A stretch of DNA of 64,000 nt, taken from assembly GCF_905171765.1 (NCBI RefSeq), contig NC_053390.1, positions 304,180,622 to 304,244,621 of the forward strand, in the 5' to 3' direction. The stretch comes from Bufo bufo. Taxonomy: Eukaryota; Chordata; Amphibia; Anura; Bufonidae. The translations under genes were made by a program, and so were the position numbers. Below the pieces are notes generated by a model. It was not told the origin of the DNA. It made no database searches and worked only from the letters and a program-made list of their open reading frames with translations. Below are positions 1-10,984 of the stretch, piece by piece. Position 1 is the first letter of the stretch. The number at the start of each line of letters is the position of its first letter.

Positions 1-2
1 CT

Positions 3-341
3 CCAGGGAGGCCTCCCCGCCCGATAATTGCTAAGGTCCTCCATTATAAGGACAGAGATACTATACTTAAGCAAGCTAGAGACCATCCGGACCTCCTGGT
101 CAATGGATCCAAAATTTCCCTTTTCCCGGATTATTCAGCGGAGGTACAAAGACGCAGAGCCCGCTTCCTGGATGTCAAGAAGAAACTCTGTGGCTTACAA
201 ATTCAATATGCAATGATGTTCCCGGCGAAGCTACGAATAGTAGCTTTAGGAGCAACGCATTTTTTTGATGATCCTGACGAGGCAGTACAATGGCTGGAAT
301 TGAATGAAAGACGGATCCGGGATCAAGATCAGAATACCTGA
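3..341 (+). pseudogene. L1 ORF1p, C-terminal part
   Basis: Open frame running in from the window edge to a TGA at 339-341. It encodes about 112 residues matching the C-terminal region of L1 ORF1p, the RNA-binding chaperone that coats LINE RNA. Visible blocks are 'KVLHYKDRDTIL', 'SLFPDYSAEVQRRR' and 'YPAKL/FPAKL'-type segments. The same blocks recur in the second L1 copy of this window (20120-20413), which supports the assignment. The visible part is open, but the start is not in the window. Confidence 0.8.
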
Positions 342-754
342 AAAGTTTTCCTGTCATGTATGAAGACAGCATAGCAGTTTAGGTGCATCTGTCTTATATT
401 CCTGCAGCCCTGGACTATGGACATGCGCTTTGGGCAGGTGGAGTAGAGCGTCGCGCAAAAGAAGGGCGTGAGTAACAGGAACAGTTGTTCACAGTTTTGT
501 TCAAGTTTTGCCTGTGGTTGAGCTGGACTGGAACACAGTGCAGGCACGGTTGGGCTGTTTGTTTCCATGGCCCTCAAATGGTTAATTGACATATTTGAAG
601 ATTGCTCTATATGTTGATTTTTGGTTTTCAAGGGGACGGGTGGGGGGGGGGGTCATATTCCAGTGTCGGTATGTCTTTCTGCTTTACAGGTACCATGAGA
701 TGGGGAGATTATATGTACTCAGCGATCCTTTATGTGATCTAATTAATATAGATG

Positions 755-3700
755 ATGTCACCGGTTAATGTACTCAGCTGGAATGTGCGGGGAGCCGGGG
801 AATGTCAGAGGCGATTAAGAGACATAGTATCTTTCAATATATATCCAGATATCAACCAGCGGTCTGCTGTCTCCAGGAGACACATATGACTAAACAGAAA
901 TTGCACATGCTGCAGAAATCATGGGTCGGATACTCGGTGCATTCGGCCTTCTCCGCTTATTCTAGGGGAGTTAGTATATTAATCCACAAAAATATAAGAT
1001 TTAAATGCTTCCGAGAATATATTGATGGGGAAGGTAGATTTATATGTCTACATTGCACTCTGAATGGTGTTCAACTTGTGTTGGTGACTATTTATATTCC
1101 ACCGCCTTATTCGGTGGTTCCCCTGAGATCTGTCCTGGAGTTTGTAGCGTCGTTTCCTGACCTACCGGTGCTTATTATGGGTGATTTTAATACGGTGATA
1201 AATGAAGCACTTGACAGGTGCAGAGTGGTATCGGGGGCGGGAGATGGCGCTGTAACCTTGTTTGGTAGGCTATTGGGTGAGGTGGGCTTATATGATGTGT
1301 GGAGGGTGAAACATCCGGATGTTAGGGGTTATTCCTGCTGCTCCTCCACTTATATGTCTCTGTCTAGGATAGATATGGGAATAGCAAATGCTAAGATGCT
1401 TCCTTATATAAGTACCGCGGACTATTTGCCCCGGTCGATCTCTGACCATTCTCTACTACAGATGACGTTGCCGGAGGATGGAGGGGTCAGATCGCGAGTA
1501 AACTGCTGGCGGCTTAATCCTTTTTGGCTCACCTTAATGGGAGACAACTTGGAGATAAATGCCCAGTTGCAGGAATACTTTAAACATAATGCCAGGACGG
1601 CATCTGTACACACTGTGTGGGAGGCCATGAAAGCCTATCTTAGGGGAGTATTGATAAAGTCAATTAGTAGGATCAAATCTAAATCTCAGGAACAAGATAG
1701 GCAAATGCATAATAATATGAGAATGGTGGAGGAAACCTTTGCGTCTAACCCATCGGTAGAGAATAGTACCAAATTGAAAGATACTCAAGAAGAATTTAGA
1801 TGTTATATGCTTCAGCTGTCAGAAAGAAAAAGGATGCTTTACAGACAACAGTTTTTCGCAGAAGGGGAAAGGTCAGGACACATGTTGTCCATGATATCAA
1901 AGGCACAAAGGGGCTCCTCCTGTATTGCTGGGCTGATGGATGATGAGGGTATTTTGAGGCAGGATACTAGCTTAATCCTCCAGATACTGGATCGATTTTA
2001 TGCATCATTGTATAAGTCTAAACTGACATGTTCAGATTCAGATATAGAGGGCTTTTTAACGGAAGATGCTCTGCCTAAATTGACGAGAGAAGACTGTAAG
2101 TCTCTGGAGGCCCCCATAGAGCTTGAGGAATTACAGGACGCAGTGAGTTCTATGGCTAATGATAAGGCGCCGGGATTAGATGGTCTCCCTGTGGAGATAT
2201 ATAAGAATTTCGCGGACACTATGCTACCGGAACTATTTAAAGTGTTTAATTACTCCCTAGAGACGGGTGTATTACCTGCAAGAAGCTCTAATTGTTGTTC
2301 TGCCCAAACCGCGCAAGGACCCGAAATTGCCAGATTCTTATAGACCTATATCATTATTATCAGTAGATGTTAAAATACTCGCAAAGGTCTTGGCCCGGCG
2401 TTTATCTAAGGTGATATTAACTGTCATACACCCAGATCAGACGGGTTTCATGCCCCAAAAGTTAACAGCAATAAATATATGGAGGGTGTTTGCTAGTTTG
2501 CAGGTGCCAGCGGATAATGTGGGTGACAGAGCAATTTTTTCTTTGGACGCGGCCAAGGCCTTTGATAGCATAGAGTGGAAATTTTTGTGGAGTACGCTGA
2601 AACATATGGGTTTTGGACAGAGGTTTATTGCCTGGGTGAAGGTCTTGTATTCGGGCCCCAAAGCATGCATCAGGGCGAATGGTGGTGTGTCCGCGAAATT
2701 CCAACTACAGGAAGGCAGTCGGCAGGGATGCCCCCTGTCTCCGCTATTATTTGCATTGGAGATAGAGCCACTGGCGGCCACTATACGGGGTGCTCAGGAC
2801 ATCCAAGGTTTTAGATACAGTGATCTACAAAACAAGGTGGCCTTATATGCCGATGATACACTGTTTTTGGGTGATACTGCACATTCACTAGCTGCGGCAA
2901 TGTCGATTATAGATAAATTTGGCCAATTTTCGGGTTTAACAATTAACTGGCATAAGTCAGTGCTGATGCCCATAGATAATCAACCCAAATCGCGAGTGAT
3001 AGTTGACCAAAGGATTCCTTGTGAAACTAAGATCAAGTATCTAGGTATCCACATATCGCCTAATGTTAGGGATTTTATTGAAATGAATCTTATGCCTCTG
3101 CTCTGGCAATTTAGGGACAAATCTAAGGCCTGGTGCAAATTGTATCTGTCTGTAGTGGGTAGAGTAAACTTGATAAAAATGATAATGATGCCACAGCTGC
3201 TATATGTTTTACATAACTCACCGGTGTGGATATCTAGAGATAAATTTGATCAAATTAATACCATCTTTAGGGAATTAGTGTGGCGTAAAGGCCAACCCAG
3301 AATAAAATTGGAAACTTTAAAATATTCTAAAACGGAAGGGGGCCTGGCGTTACCAAACCCCTGGATATATTACTTAGCTGCCCAATGCCAGCATTTTAAA
3401 GGGTGGCTTGACCATGAGACAAAAGACGTGACCAGGCAGATCTTGAGTTCGCAGATTTCGGGGAAGGATGTCATGATATTGCTGGAGGGCGTGGATCCCA
3501 GGGCTGCAAGGCTGACTGGCTCATTGTACCGTACAATGTACACTGCTTGGAATAAAGTGAAAAAACTGAGAGGGATTAGCGGCTTTACGCTATATACCCC
3601 GTTATGGGAAAATTCAGCGCTGGCGGAATTCAGCTCATTGCAGGGATTTGAGGAGTGGAGGAAGAAGGGAGTGCTACGACTAGAGCATTTAGTGGAGGGG

Positions 3701-4519
3701 GGAGTTTTTAGGACTTTCACATCTATTCAAGGTCTTTTTGGTATTCCTAAAACTCACTTCTATAAATACTTGCAAATACGACATGCGTGTGATGCCACGC
3801 TTAAAAATGGCTTGAAGTTCTCTCAACGAGATACAGCGCTTCGAATCGCCCTGGTTGGGGGTGAAAAGAAAGGGTTAATATCCATGCTATATAAACTTCT
3901 GTTAGATAAACAGCTTGAACTCCATCCCTTAAACAGAATGCATAAATGGGAACAGGACGTGAGGGAGATCTCTACGGATCAATGGGCTGATATCTTGGAG
4001 GCAATCCCGTTAACCTCCTTAAGCGAGGGGGGTAAGTTGTCACAACTATTTATTGTTCACAGAGTGTACAAAACAGATTTTTTTTTACATCGTATAGGGT
4101 ACAGGTCGGATGACAGATGCCCCAGGTGTTTGGTGGACTCTGCTGATCTAATACATATGTTATGGAATTGTGCCAGATTACAACAGTTCTGGGATACAGT
4201 ACTGGAGAATGTTCGGAAAGCGTACAGGGTGCAACTACCGAAAGATCTTAAAGTCTGTATATTGGGGTACACCGCAGAACTAAATACGAATGATGTTAGT
4301 AAAGTGGCGATTGGGCGAATGCTATACGTGGCAAGGAAATTAGTGGCACAGCACTGGATCCAAGCTGAACCGCCAGGGTTTCAGGAATACTTGTCGAAGG
4401 TCAATACCATGCTCTCGTATGAAAAAATTATATTTCAGAAAAGAGGCTGCCCCGCCAAATATGGTAAATTATGGGATTCCTGGAGGGAACATGCGGCTTC
4501 TATTGGGAGTAATTTCTAG
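755..4519 (+). pseudogene. L1 ORF2p: endonuclease / reverse transcriptase, frameshifted twice
   Basis: The ATG at 755 opens the typical APE-endonuclease start (NVLSWNVRG). The frame changes near 800 and again near 2280, giving a 513-aa and a 750-aa open piece. The endonuclease part shows CLQETH, LIMGDFN, SRIDMG and SDHS, which carry the Glu, Asp/Asn and Asp-His catalytic residues. The RT part shows SYRPISLL, GFMP, DAAKAFDS, GSRQGCPLSPLLFAL and the catalytic YADD at residues 194-197 of the second piece. A C-terminal Cys-His knuckle (CPRC...LIHMLWNC) follows. The normal role is target-primed reverse transcription. With two frameshifts the full protein cannot be made, although each domain is otherwise open, so decay is recent. 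Confidence 0.88.
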
Positions 4520-4535
4520 ACAGCCGACACTGGAA

Positions 4536-4592
4536 TAGGGGAGGGAGGGGAGTAGTTGGGTAAGGGGGGAAGGGAGGAGGGGAGGGGTTTAA
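4536..4592 (+). other. G-rich tract in L1 3' UTR
   Basis: Just after ORF2 there is a run of at least eight GGG-GGGG blocks separated by 1-10 bases. L1 elements of mammals carry a similar G-rich, G-quadruplex-capable stretch at this position; the sequence here meets the simple four-G-run rule several times over. Confidence 0.6.
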
Positions 4593-4762
4593 GATAGTTA
4601 TGCTATCATATAATTGTGATTCCTGACTGTATCATATACAGTATGGTGTGTTATGGAAGTTTTCTGTACTCATTATTTGAAATGCACAATGTTTGGTTAT
4701 TGTTTGATACTGTACGGTTGATTAATCCTTCTAATAAAAAAAGATGTGATTAAAAAAAAAAA

Positions 4763-5730
4763 GGTGAATATTTACCTGAGGATCTTTATTAAACTGGGCA
4801 GTATTAAACTCTCATCCCAATAACTGGGCCATGTAATTGTACGGTATTTCAGGCAGCTAACATTTTTTGGTTGGTCATAGAGGGATCCAGATATTAAAAT
4901 TTTTAGGAGTAGGCAACCCTTCCCTTTACATTCCTGTAGGGGGTCATCACCTCTTCCATGTCCTTCCAGGCCAGAGATTGTAGCAATAAAAACCAGTAAG
5001 ATGGAACAAATTCATAGAAACTAGAGCCCTATCATAAAGTGTGAAGATGTCAGATATCAGCGTTATACAGACCAGCGTTATACAGACCAGACAAATCCAT
5101 ATTTGAGCCACATACTTAGCCCTGAAAACTCAGACCATGGATATGATTCTACGATCAAAGTCCAATAGATCCCATCTCAGAAACAGGGAGCAATTAGATA
5201 ACTCCATGTATCCTGCCATTACCTCCGCCATGTTTGGTATGCACGTGTGCGGGACATTCGGACGGAATGGATGGAGGTAATATGAAATTACTAAGGTGAA
5301 TACCCGAAAAGATATTTCAATACAAAGATTTTGACGCAGACTTTGTTTTCAGCAAGTGGTTGTAAAAACTGTCATAAAAGGTCATTACCATTCTCCCAGG
5401 CCTCCTCTGACATCACAGGTGAGGTGGGGGGGGGGGGGGGGGTGATGGGGGGAAAATACTGACCCTTTTTAACACATGCATGGAGAAAAGCAAAATATAA
5501 TTTCTTTGGGGATCACTAGCTTAGTCGACTGACCAATATTTCTGCCTCCCCAGGCAACCGGACTTAACCGTTGCGTAAGTTATTAAATTCATTTTTTATC
5601 CCTTTTATTTTACAAACAGTTTTTATGTCTGTATATTTGTCTGTAAATGTTATGTTATGTTTTCTATGATAACCCTATTGTTTGTACGCACTGTCCTTTT
5701 TTTTATATTAAAACGTTACTTTAATAAGAG
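4763..5730. other. No gene seen
   Basis: No convincing coding frame, splice structure or transposon end was recognised. A poly-G run (about 5427-5442) is the only simple feature. The stretch lies between the L1 poly-A tail and the LTR of the minus-strand ERV. Confidence 0.5.
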
Positions 5731-6105
5731 TGTTCCGGTTCTGATCAGGTAGGTTGATACACTGCTCCAAATTAGATAGTAAGATACGTGCATGCACGGC
5801 GAGAGAAATAACACTGATTCTCTAGATAAGGTCAAAGCATAACTCTAATTTATTAGGTGGGGGCTTCACATTATATACCCTCCATATAAGTGGGAGGAGT
5901 GGGCTCACATGATTGGTCTTTTAGCAAGAAGGAATGTAAAAAGGAAATAAGTTTAAGGCATATGTATGATAGACTCAGAGGAATTCCTGACAGTTTCAAG
6001 TCTTTGCTGCAAATAGTGTCAATCATAGAATGCATACTGGGGGTTGTCTCTCGGACAGACACCATTTTGTAAGTGACAAGCAAGTGTCCATTATATTCCA
6101 TAACA
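5731..6105 (-). repeat. ERV LTR (375 bp, the 3' LTR of the provirus)
   Basis: On the plus strand it starts TGTTCCGG and ends CCATAACA, giving TG...CA termini with an imperfect inverted repeat. Read on the minus strand it has a TATATAA-like box near 5871-5878 and AATAAA at 5849-5854. A pyrimidine run at 6106-6117, which is a polypurine tract on the minus strand (CCAAGGGGGGAT), directly abuts the LTR, as expected for a 3' LTR. No partner LTR was found because the provirus is truncated upstream. Confidence 0.8.
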
Positions 6106-6117
6106 ATCCCCCCTTGG
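6106..6117 (-). other. ERV polypurine tract
   Basis: CCAAGGGGGGAT on the minus strand, immediately upstream of the LTR start. Polypurine tracts prime retroviral plus-strand DNA synthesis, and this position is diagnostic for a 3' LTR. Confidence 0.75.
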
Positions 6118-6431
6118 ATTCTTGATTGTAGAACTTTCCCTGCCTCGTGAACCCCTGGGAATACCATTCGCAATCCTCTTTACCCACAGTGGCGACAACC
6201 TATCCCTTTTGGGTAGACTCCCGTTTAATCGGACTTATGATAGTACCCTGGGATTCATCTTTCCCTATATCGGTACAACAATGTAATTGGTGGGGGAACT
6301 TGTGTTGAATTCTTTGGTTTCCATTTCTTCTTTACCTTATAGCAGCATGATGGGCTGTTCAGTAGTTGAAATCACAATTTTTTCACATATTTTCCGGACA
6401 CAGGGTACAATGCAACATAACACTACTGACA

Positions 6432-7768
6432 TTAATACAGTACTAGCATTAAGACTATCACCATACCTATCTGGGTGAGGAAGGATTTCCAATTTTTGAA
6501 CCATCCAAAGTACTCATCCCATTGGTCTGTTATCCCTGAGTTACGTTTTAATTCCTCTGAGAGGTTAGTAAGCTTGTTTATTGCTTCAGTTACTTTCCTT
6601 TTGGGGCCAGTGTTATCTGGGATGTAGGTGCAGCAAGTTTCCCCAATCATTTTACAAACTCCCTCAGTCTCAGCTAGGATCATATATAGAGCCATCCTGT
6701 TCTGAAAGGCCACAGCAGAAGTAGCCTCTAACTGTTCTGCAATTCCTTTTAGGGCATCACGGGTGTAGTTCACAAATCTTTGCTGATTATAATATATGTA
6801 GTTTATCCAGTTGGCGTTCTTGGTGATTGTCACCATTGGGAGTAGGGATTCAAATCCAGCTGCCACCTGATCTCTGGCCTTAAACTCGTTGGGGACCCCC
6901 TTGGGACTCCTATTGCGTCTATATGCACATGTGGGTCAAAGCTTCCCTGTGGGGAAGCCTCCCCTTTTGACCTCCCTAAATAGGTTTTTTATATACCCTC
7001 TAACTGTGGGGTCATCTTCTAGTATGTGAAGGGGCATTATGGCTTTGCTAGGGCACATTCACCGGACCAATTGCCTTCTAACCTAGTTCTTATACAATAG
7101 ATGTCCCCCAAAGATACCCTCTGATTCTGTGTTTCAGTGGACAGGTTGCTGTAGGATGAGCAGTACCCCTCTGTGAAGTTGCCCAAGAATCTCTGACTGC
7201 CAGGGTTGAAGTAACAGGTGTAGTTACTGGGGTATATGGTTATGCCTTCACCTGGTTTGGGGGTTTTAACTTCCAGGGGGTATTTTCTCTTCCACTTTTC
7301 ACAGGCAGAGTCATTCACGCTAGTGTTGGTGTATAGGCTGAGGAAGCAGCTTTCAGTCTCAGGAGGCAGATGCAAGGACACTGTGCCTAGGTGTGGGCAT
7401 GACCCCCCCCCCCCCCCCTGCATAAGTAACAGTTCCTCTTATTGTGTGTGTCAGCATTGTATTTTATCCATTCTAACCACAGGTTGGTGTCAGAAAATCC
7501 TGTCTCGGCGGCCATAGTATCTTCAAAGGTGGGGTCTGCTATGGCTGTCATCTGCCTAAGGGAGGTAGTGTAGGGTTTGGACAGACCCTTCTCTATCTTT
7601 GTGAGATTATGCAGGTCTTTCAGGTGGAACATGCCCATGTCCCCAGCAGTTACCCCCATCCAGGTGCCTATAAGGTATGTCCCTGTGTCATTGGGGCTGG
7701 GGTTTTCTATTGTGAGGGTAAGTGGCATGTTGGAGCCTGTCTGTCCACTTGGGTGGCATCTTCCACTC
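6432..7768 (-). pseudogene. env: ERV env: surface C-part and transmembrane subunit
   Basis: Three minus-strand pieces (7776-7387, 7423-7037, 6866-6432) form most of a retroviral envelope. The surface part has several N-glycosylation sequons and a CYLC motif (CXXC class) just before a homopolymer G run (about 7409-7419), where the frame breaks. The transmembrane part has the immunosuppressive-domain region followed by a CX6CC motif, then a hydrophobic membrane anchor near 6432-6500. Between them, a basic RRNR near 6905-6925 could mark the subunit cleavage site, in a stretch whose frame is uncertain. The N-terminal end of env lies across the piggyBac insertion at 14304-14444. It is not translatable as a whole. 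Confidence 0.85.
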
Positions 7769-8339
7769 TTAACCACCTCAGCCCCCAGTGCTTAAACACC
7801 CTGAAAGACCAGGCCACTTTTTACACTTCTGACCTACACTAATTTCACCGTTTATTGCTCGGTCATGCAACTTACCACCCAAATGAATTTTACCTCCTTT
7901 TCTTCTCACTAATAGAGCTTTCATTTGGTGGTATTTCATTGCTGCTGACATTTTTACTTTTTTTGTTATTAATCGAAATTCAACGATTTTTTTGCAAAAA
8001 AATGTCATTTTTCACTTTCAGTTGTAAAATTTAGCAAAAAAAACGACATCCATATATAAATTTTGCTCCAAATTTATTGTTCTACATGTCTTTGATAAAA
8101 AAAAAATGTTTGGGTAAAAAAAAAATAGTTTGGGTAAAAGTTATAGCGTTTACAAACTATGGTACAAAAATGTGAATTTCCGCTTTTTGAAGCAGCTCTG
8201 ACTTTCTGAGCACCTGTCATGTTTCCTGAGGTTCTACAATGCCCAGACAGTACAAACACCCCACAAATGACCCCATTTCGGAAAGTACACACCCTAAGGT
8301 ATTCGCTGATGGGCATAGTGAGTTCATAAAACTTTTTAT

Positions 8340-10980
8340 TTTTTGTCACAAGTTAGCGGAAAATGATGATTTTTTTTTTTTTTTCTTACAAAGTCTCATA
8401 TTCCACTAACTTGTGACAAAAAATAAAAACTTCTATGAACTCACTATGCCCATCACGAAATACCTTGGGATCTCTTCTTTCCAAAATGGGGTCACTTGTG
8501 GGGTGGTTATACTGCCCTGGCATTCTAGGGGCCCAAATGTGTGGTAAGGAGTTTGAAATCAAATTCTGTAAAAAATGACCTGTGAAATCCGAAAGGTGCT
8601 CTTTGGAATATGGGCCCCTTTGCCCACCTAGGCTGCAAAAAAGTGTCACACATCTGGTATCTCTGTATTCAGGAGAAGTTGAGGAATGTGTTTTGGGGTG
8701 TCTTTTTACATATACCCATGCTGGGTGAGATAAATATCTTGGTCAAATGCCAACTTTGTATAAAAAAAATGGGAAAAGTTGTCTTTTGCCAAAATATTTC
8801 TCTCACCCAGCATGGGTATATGTAAAATGACACCCCAAAACACATTCGCAAACTTCTCCTGAGTACGGAGATACCAGATGTGTGACACTTTTTTGCAGCC
8901 TAGGTGGGCAAAGGGGCCCATATTCCAAAGAGCACCTTTCGGATTTCACAAGTCATTTTTTACAGAATTTGATTTCAAACTCCTTACCACACATTTGGGC
9001 CCCTAGAATGCCAGGGCAGTATAACTACCCCACAAGTGACCCCATTTTGGAAAGAAGACACCCCAAGGTATTCCGTGAGGGGCATGGCAAGTTCCTAGAA
9101 TTTTATATTTTGTGTCACAAGTTAGTGGAAAATGATAATTTATTTTTTTTTTTTCCATACAAAGTCTCATATTCCACTAACTTGTGACAAAAAATAAAAA
9201 CTTCCATGAACTCACTATGCCCATCAGCGAATACCTTGGGGTCTCTTCTTTCCAAAATGGGGTCACTTGTGGGGTAGTTATACTGCCCTGGCATTCTAGG
9301 GGCCCAAATGTGTGGTAAGAAGTTTGAAATCAAATTCTGTAAAAAATGACCTGTGAAATCCGAAAGGTGCTCTTTGGAATATGGGCCCCTTTGCCCACCT
9401 AGGCTGCAAAAAAGTGTCACACATCTGGTATCCCTGTATTCAGGAGAAGTTGAGGAATGTGTTTTGGGGTGTCTTTTTACATATACCCATGCTGGGTGAG
9501 ATAAATATCTTGGTCAAATGCCAACTTTGTATAAAAAAATGGGAAAAGTTGTCTTTTGCCAAGATATTTCTCTCACCCAGCATGGGTATATGTAAAATGA
9601 CACCCCAAAACACATTCCCCAACTTCTCCTGAGTACGGAGATACCAGATGTGTGACACTTTTTTGCAGCCTAGGTGGGCAAAGGGGCCCATATTCCAAAG
9701 AGCACCTTTCGGATTTCACAGGTCATTTTTTACAGAATTTGATTTCAAACTCCTTACCACACATTTGGGCCCCTAGAATGCCAGGGCAGTATAACTACCC
9801 CACAAGTGACCCCATTTTGGAAAGAAGAGACCCCTAGGTTTTCGCTGATGGGCATAGTGAGTTCATGGAAGTTTTTATTTTTTGTCACAAGTTAGTGGAA
9901 TATGAGACTTTGTATGAAAAAAAAAAAAAATCAGCATTTTCCACTAACTTGTGACAAAAAATAAAAAATTCTAGGAACTCGCCATGCCCCTCACGGAATA
10001 CCTTGGGGTGTCTTCTTTCCAAAATGGGGTCACTTGTGGGGTAGTTATACTGCCCTGGCATTTTCCAGGGGCCCTAATGTGTGGTAAGTAGGTAAATGAC
10101 CTGTGAAATCCTAAAGGTGCTCTTTGGAATATGGGCCCCTTTGCCCACCTAGGCTGCAAAAAAGTGTCACACATGTGGTATCGCCGTATTCAGGAGAAGT
10201 TGGGGAATGTGTTTTGGGGTGTCATTTTACATATACCCTTGCTGGGTGAGAGAAATATCTTGGCAAAAGACAACTTTTCCCATTTTTTTATACAAAGTTG
10301 GCATTTGACCAAGATATTTCTCTCACCCAGCATGGGTATATGTAAAAAGACACCCCAAAACACATTCCCCAACTTCTCCTGAGTACGGCGATACCAGATG
10401 TGTGACACTTTTTTGCAGCCTAGATGCGCAAAGGTGCCCAAATTCCTTTTAGGAGGGCATTTTTAGACATTTGGATACTAGACTTCTTCTCACGCTTTGG
10501 GGCCCCTAGAATGCCAGGGCAGTATAAATACCCCACATGTGACCCCATTTTGGAAAGAAGACACCCCAAGGTATTCAATGAGGGGCATGGCGAGTTCATA
10601 GAAATTTTTTTTTTTTGGCACAAGTTAGCGGAATTTGATATTTTTAATTTTTTTCTCACAAAGTCTCCCGTTCCGCTAACTTGGGACAAAAATTTCAATC
10701 TTTCATGGACTCAATATGCCCCTCACGGAATACCTGGGGGTGTCTTCTTTCCGAAATGGGGTCACATGTGGGGTATTTATACTGCCCTGGCATTCTAGGG
10801 GCCCTAAAGCGTGATAAGAAGTCTGGAATATAAATGTCTAAAAATTTTTACGCATTTGGATTCCGTGAGGGGTATGGTGAGTTCATGTGAGATTTTATTT
10901 TTTGACACAAGTTAGTGGAATATGAGACTTTGTAAGAAAAAATAATAATAATTCCGCTAACTTGGGCCAAAAAAATGTCT
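8340..10980. repeat. Alternating inverted array of ~390-bp units
   Basis: The same roughly 390-bp monomer recurs head-to-head and tail-to-tail. Symmetry centres occur near 8370, 8765, 9140, 9535, 9925, 10280, 10640 and 10940. Odd centres are a T/A-rich loop next to 'CCACTAACTTGTGAC'; even centres lie in 'GCCAACTTTGTATAAAA'. Because each arm is nearly identical, open frames appear on both strands, and these are shadows rather than genes. Shorter versions occur in copies B and C at the same place. Confidence 0.85.
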
Positions 10981-10984
10981 GAAT

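Larger units (their letters stand above)
1..4762 (+). mobile_element. L1-like LINE, 5'-incomplete at window edge
   Basis: Non-LTR retrotransposon read on the plus strand. It holds the end of ORF1, a 410-base inter-ORF region, ORF2 (endonuclease and reverse transcriptase), a purine/G-rich 3' UTR, an AATAAA signal at 4733-4738 and a terminal A-run ending at 4762. The order and the L1-type endonuclease plus RT place it in the L1 superfamily; the vertebrate Tx1 branch cannot be excluded. ORF2 has two frame disruptions, so this copy is probably dead. The 5' end lies outside the window, so the target-site duplication could not be tested. Confidence 0.9.

Noticed and set aside
8074..10798. Many 70-124-aa open frames on both strands with repeating peptides such as GPFAHLGCKKVSHIWY
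   Set aside because: They are translations of the same ~390-bp inverted repeat unit in alternate orientation, not genes; the same frames appear in copies B and C.
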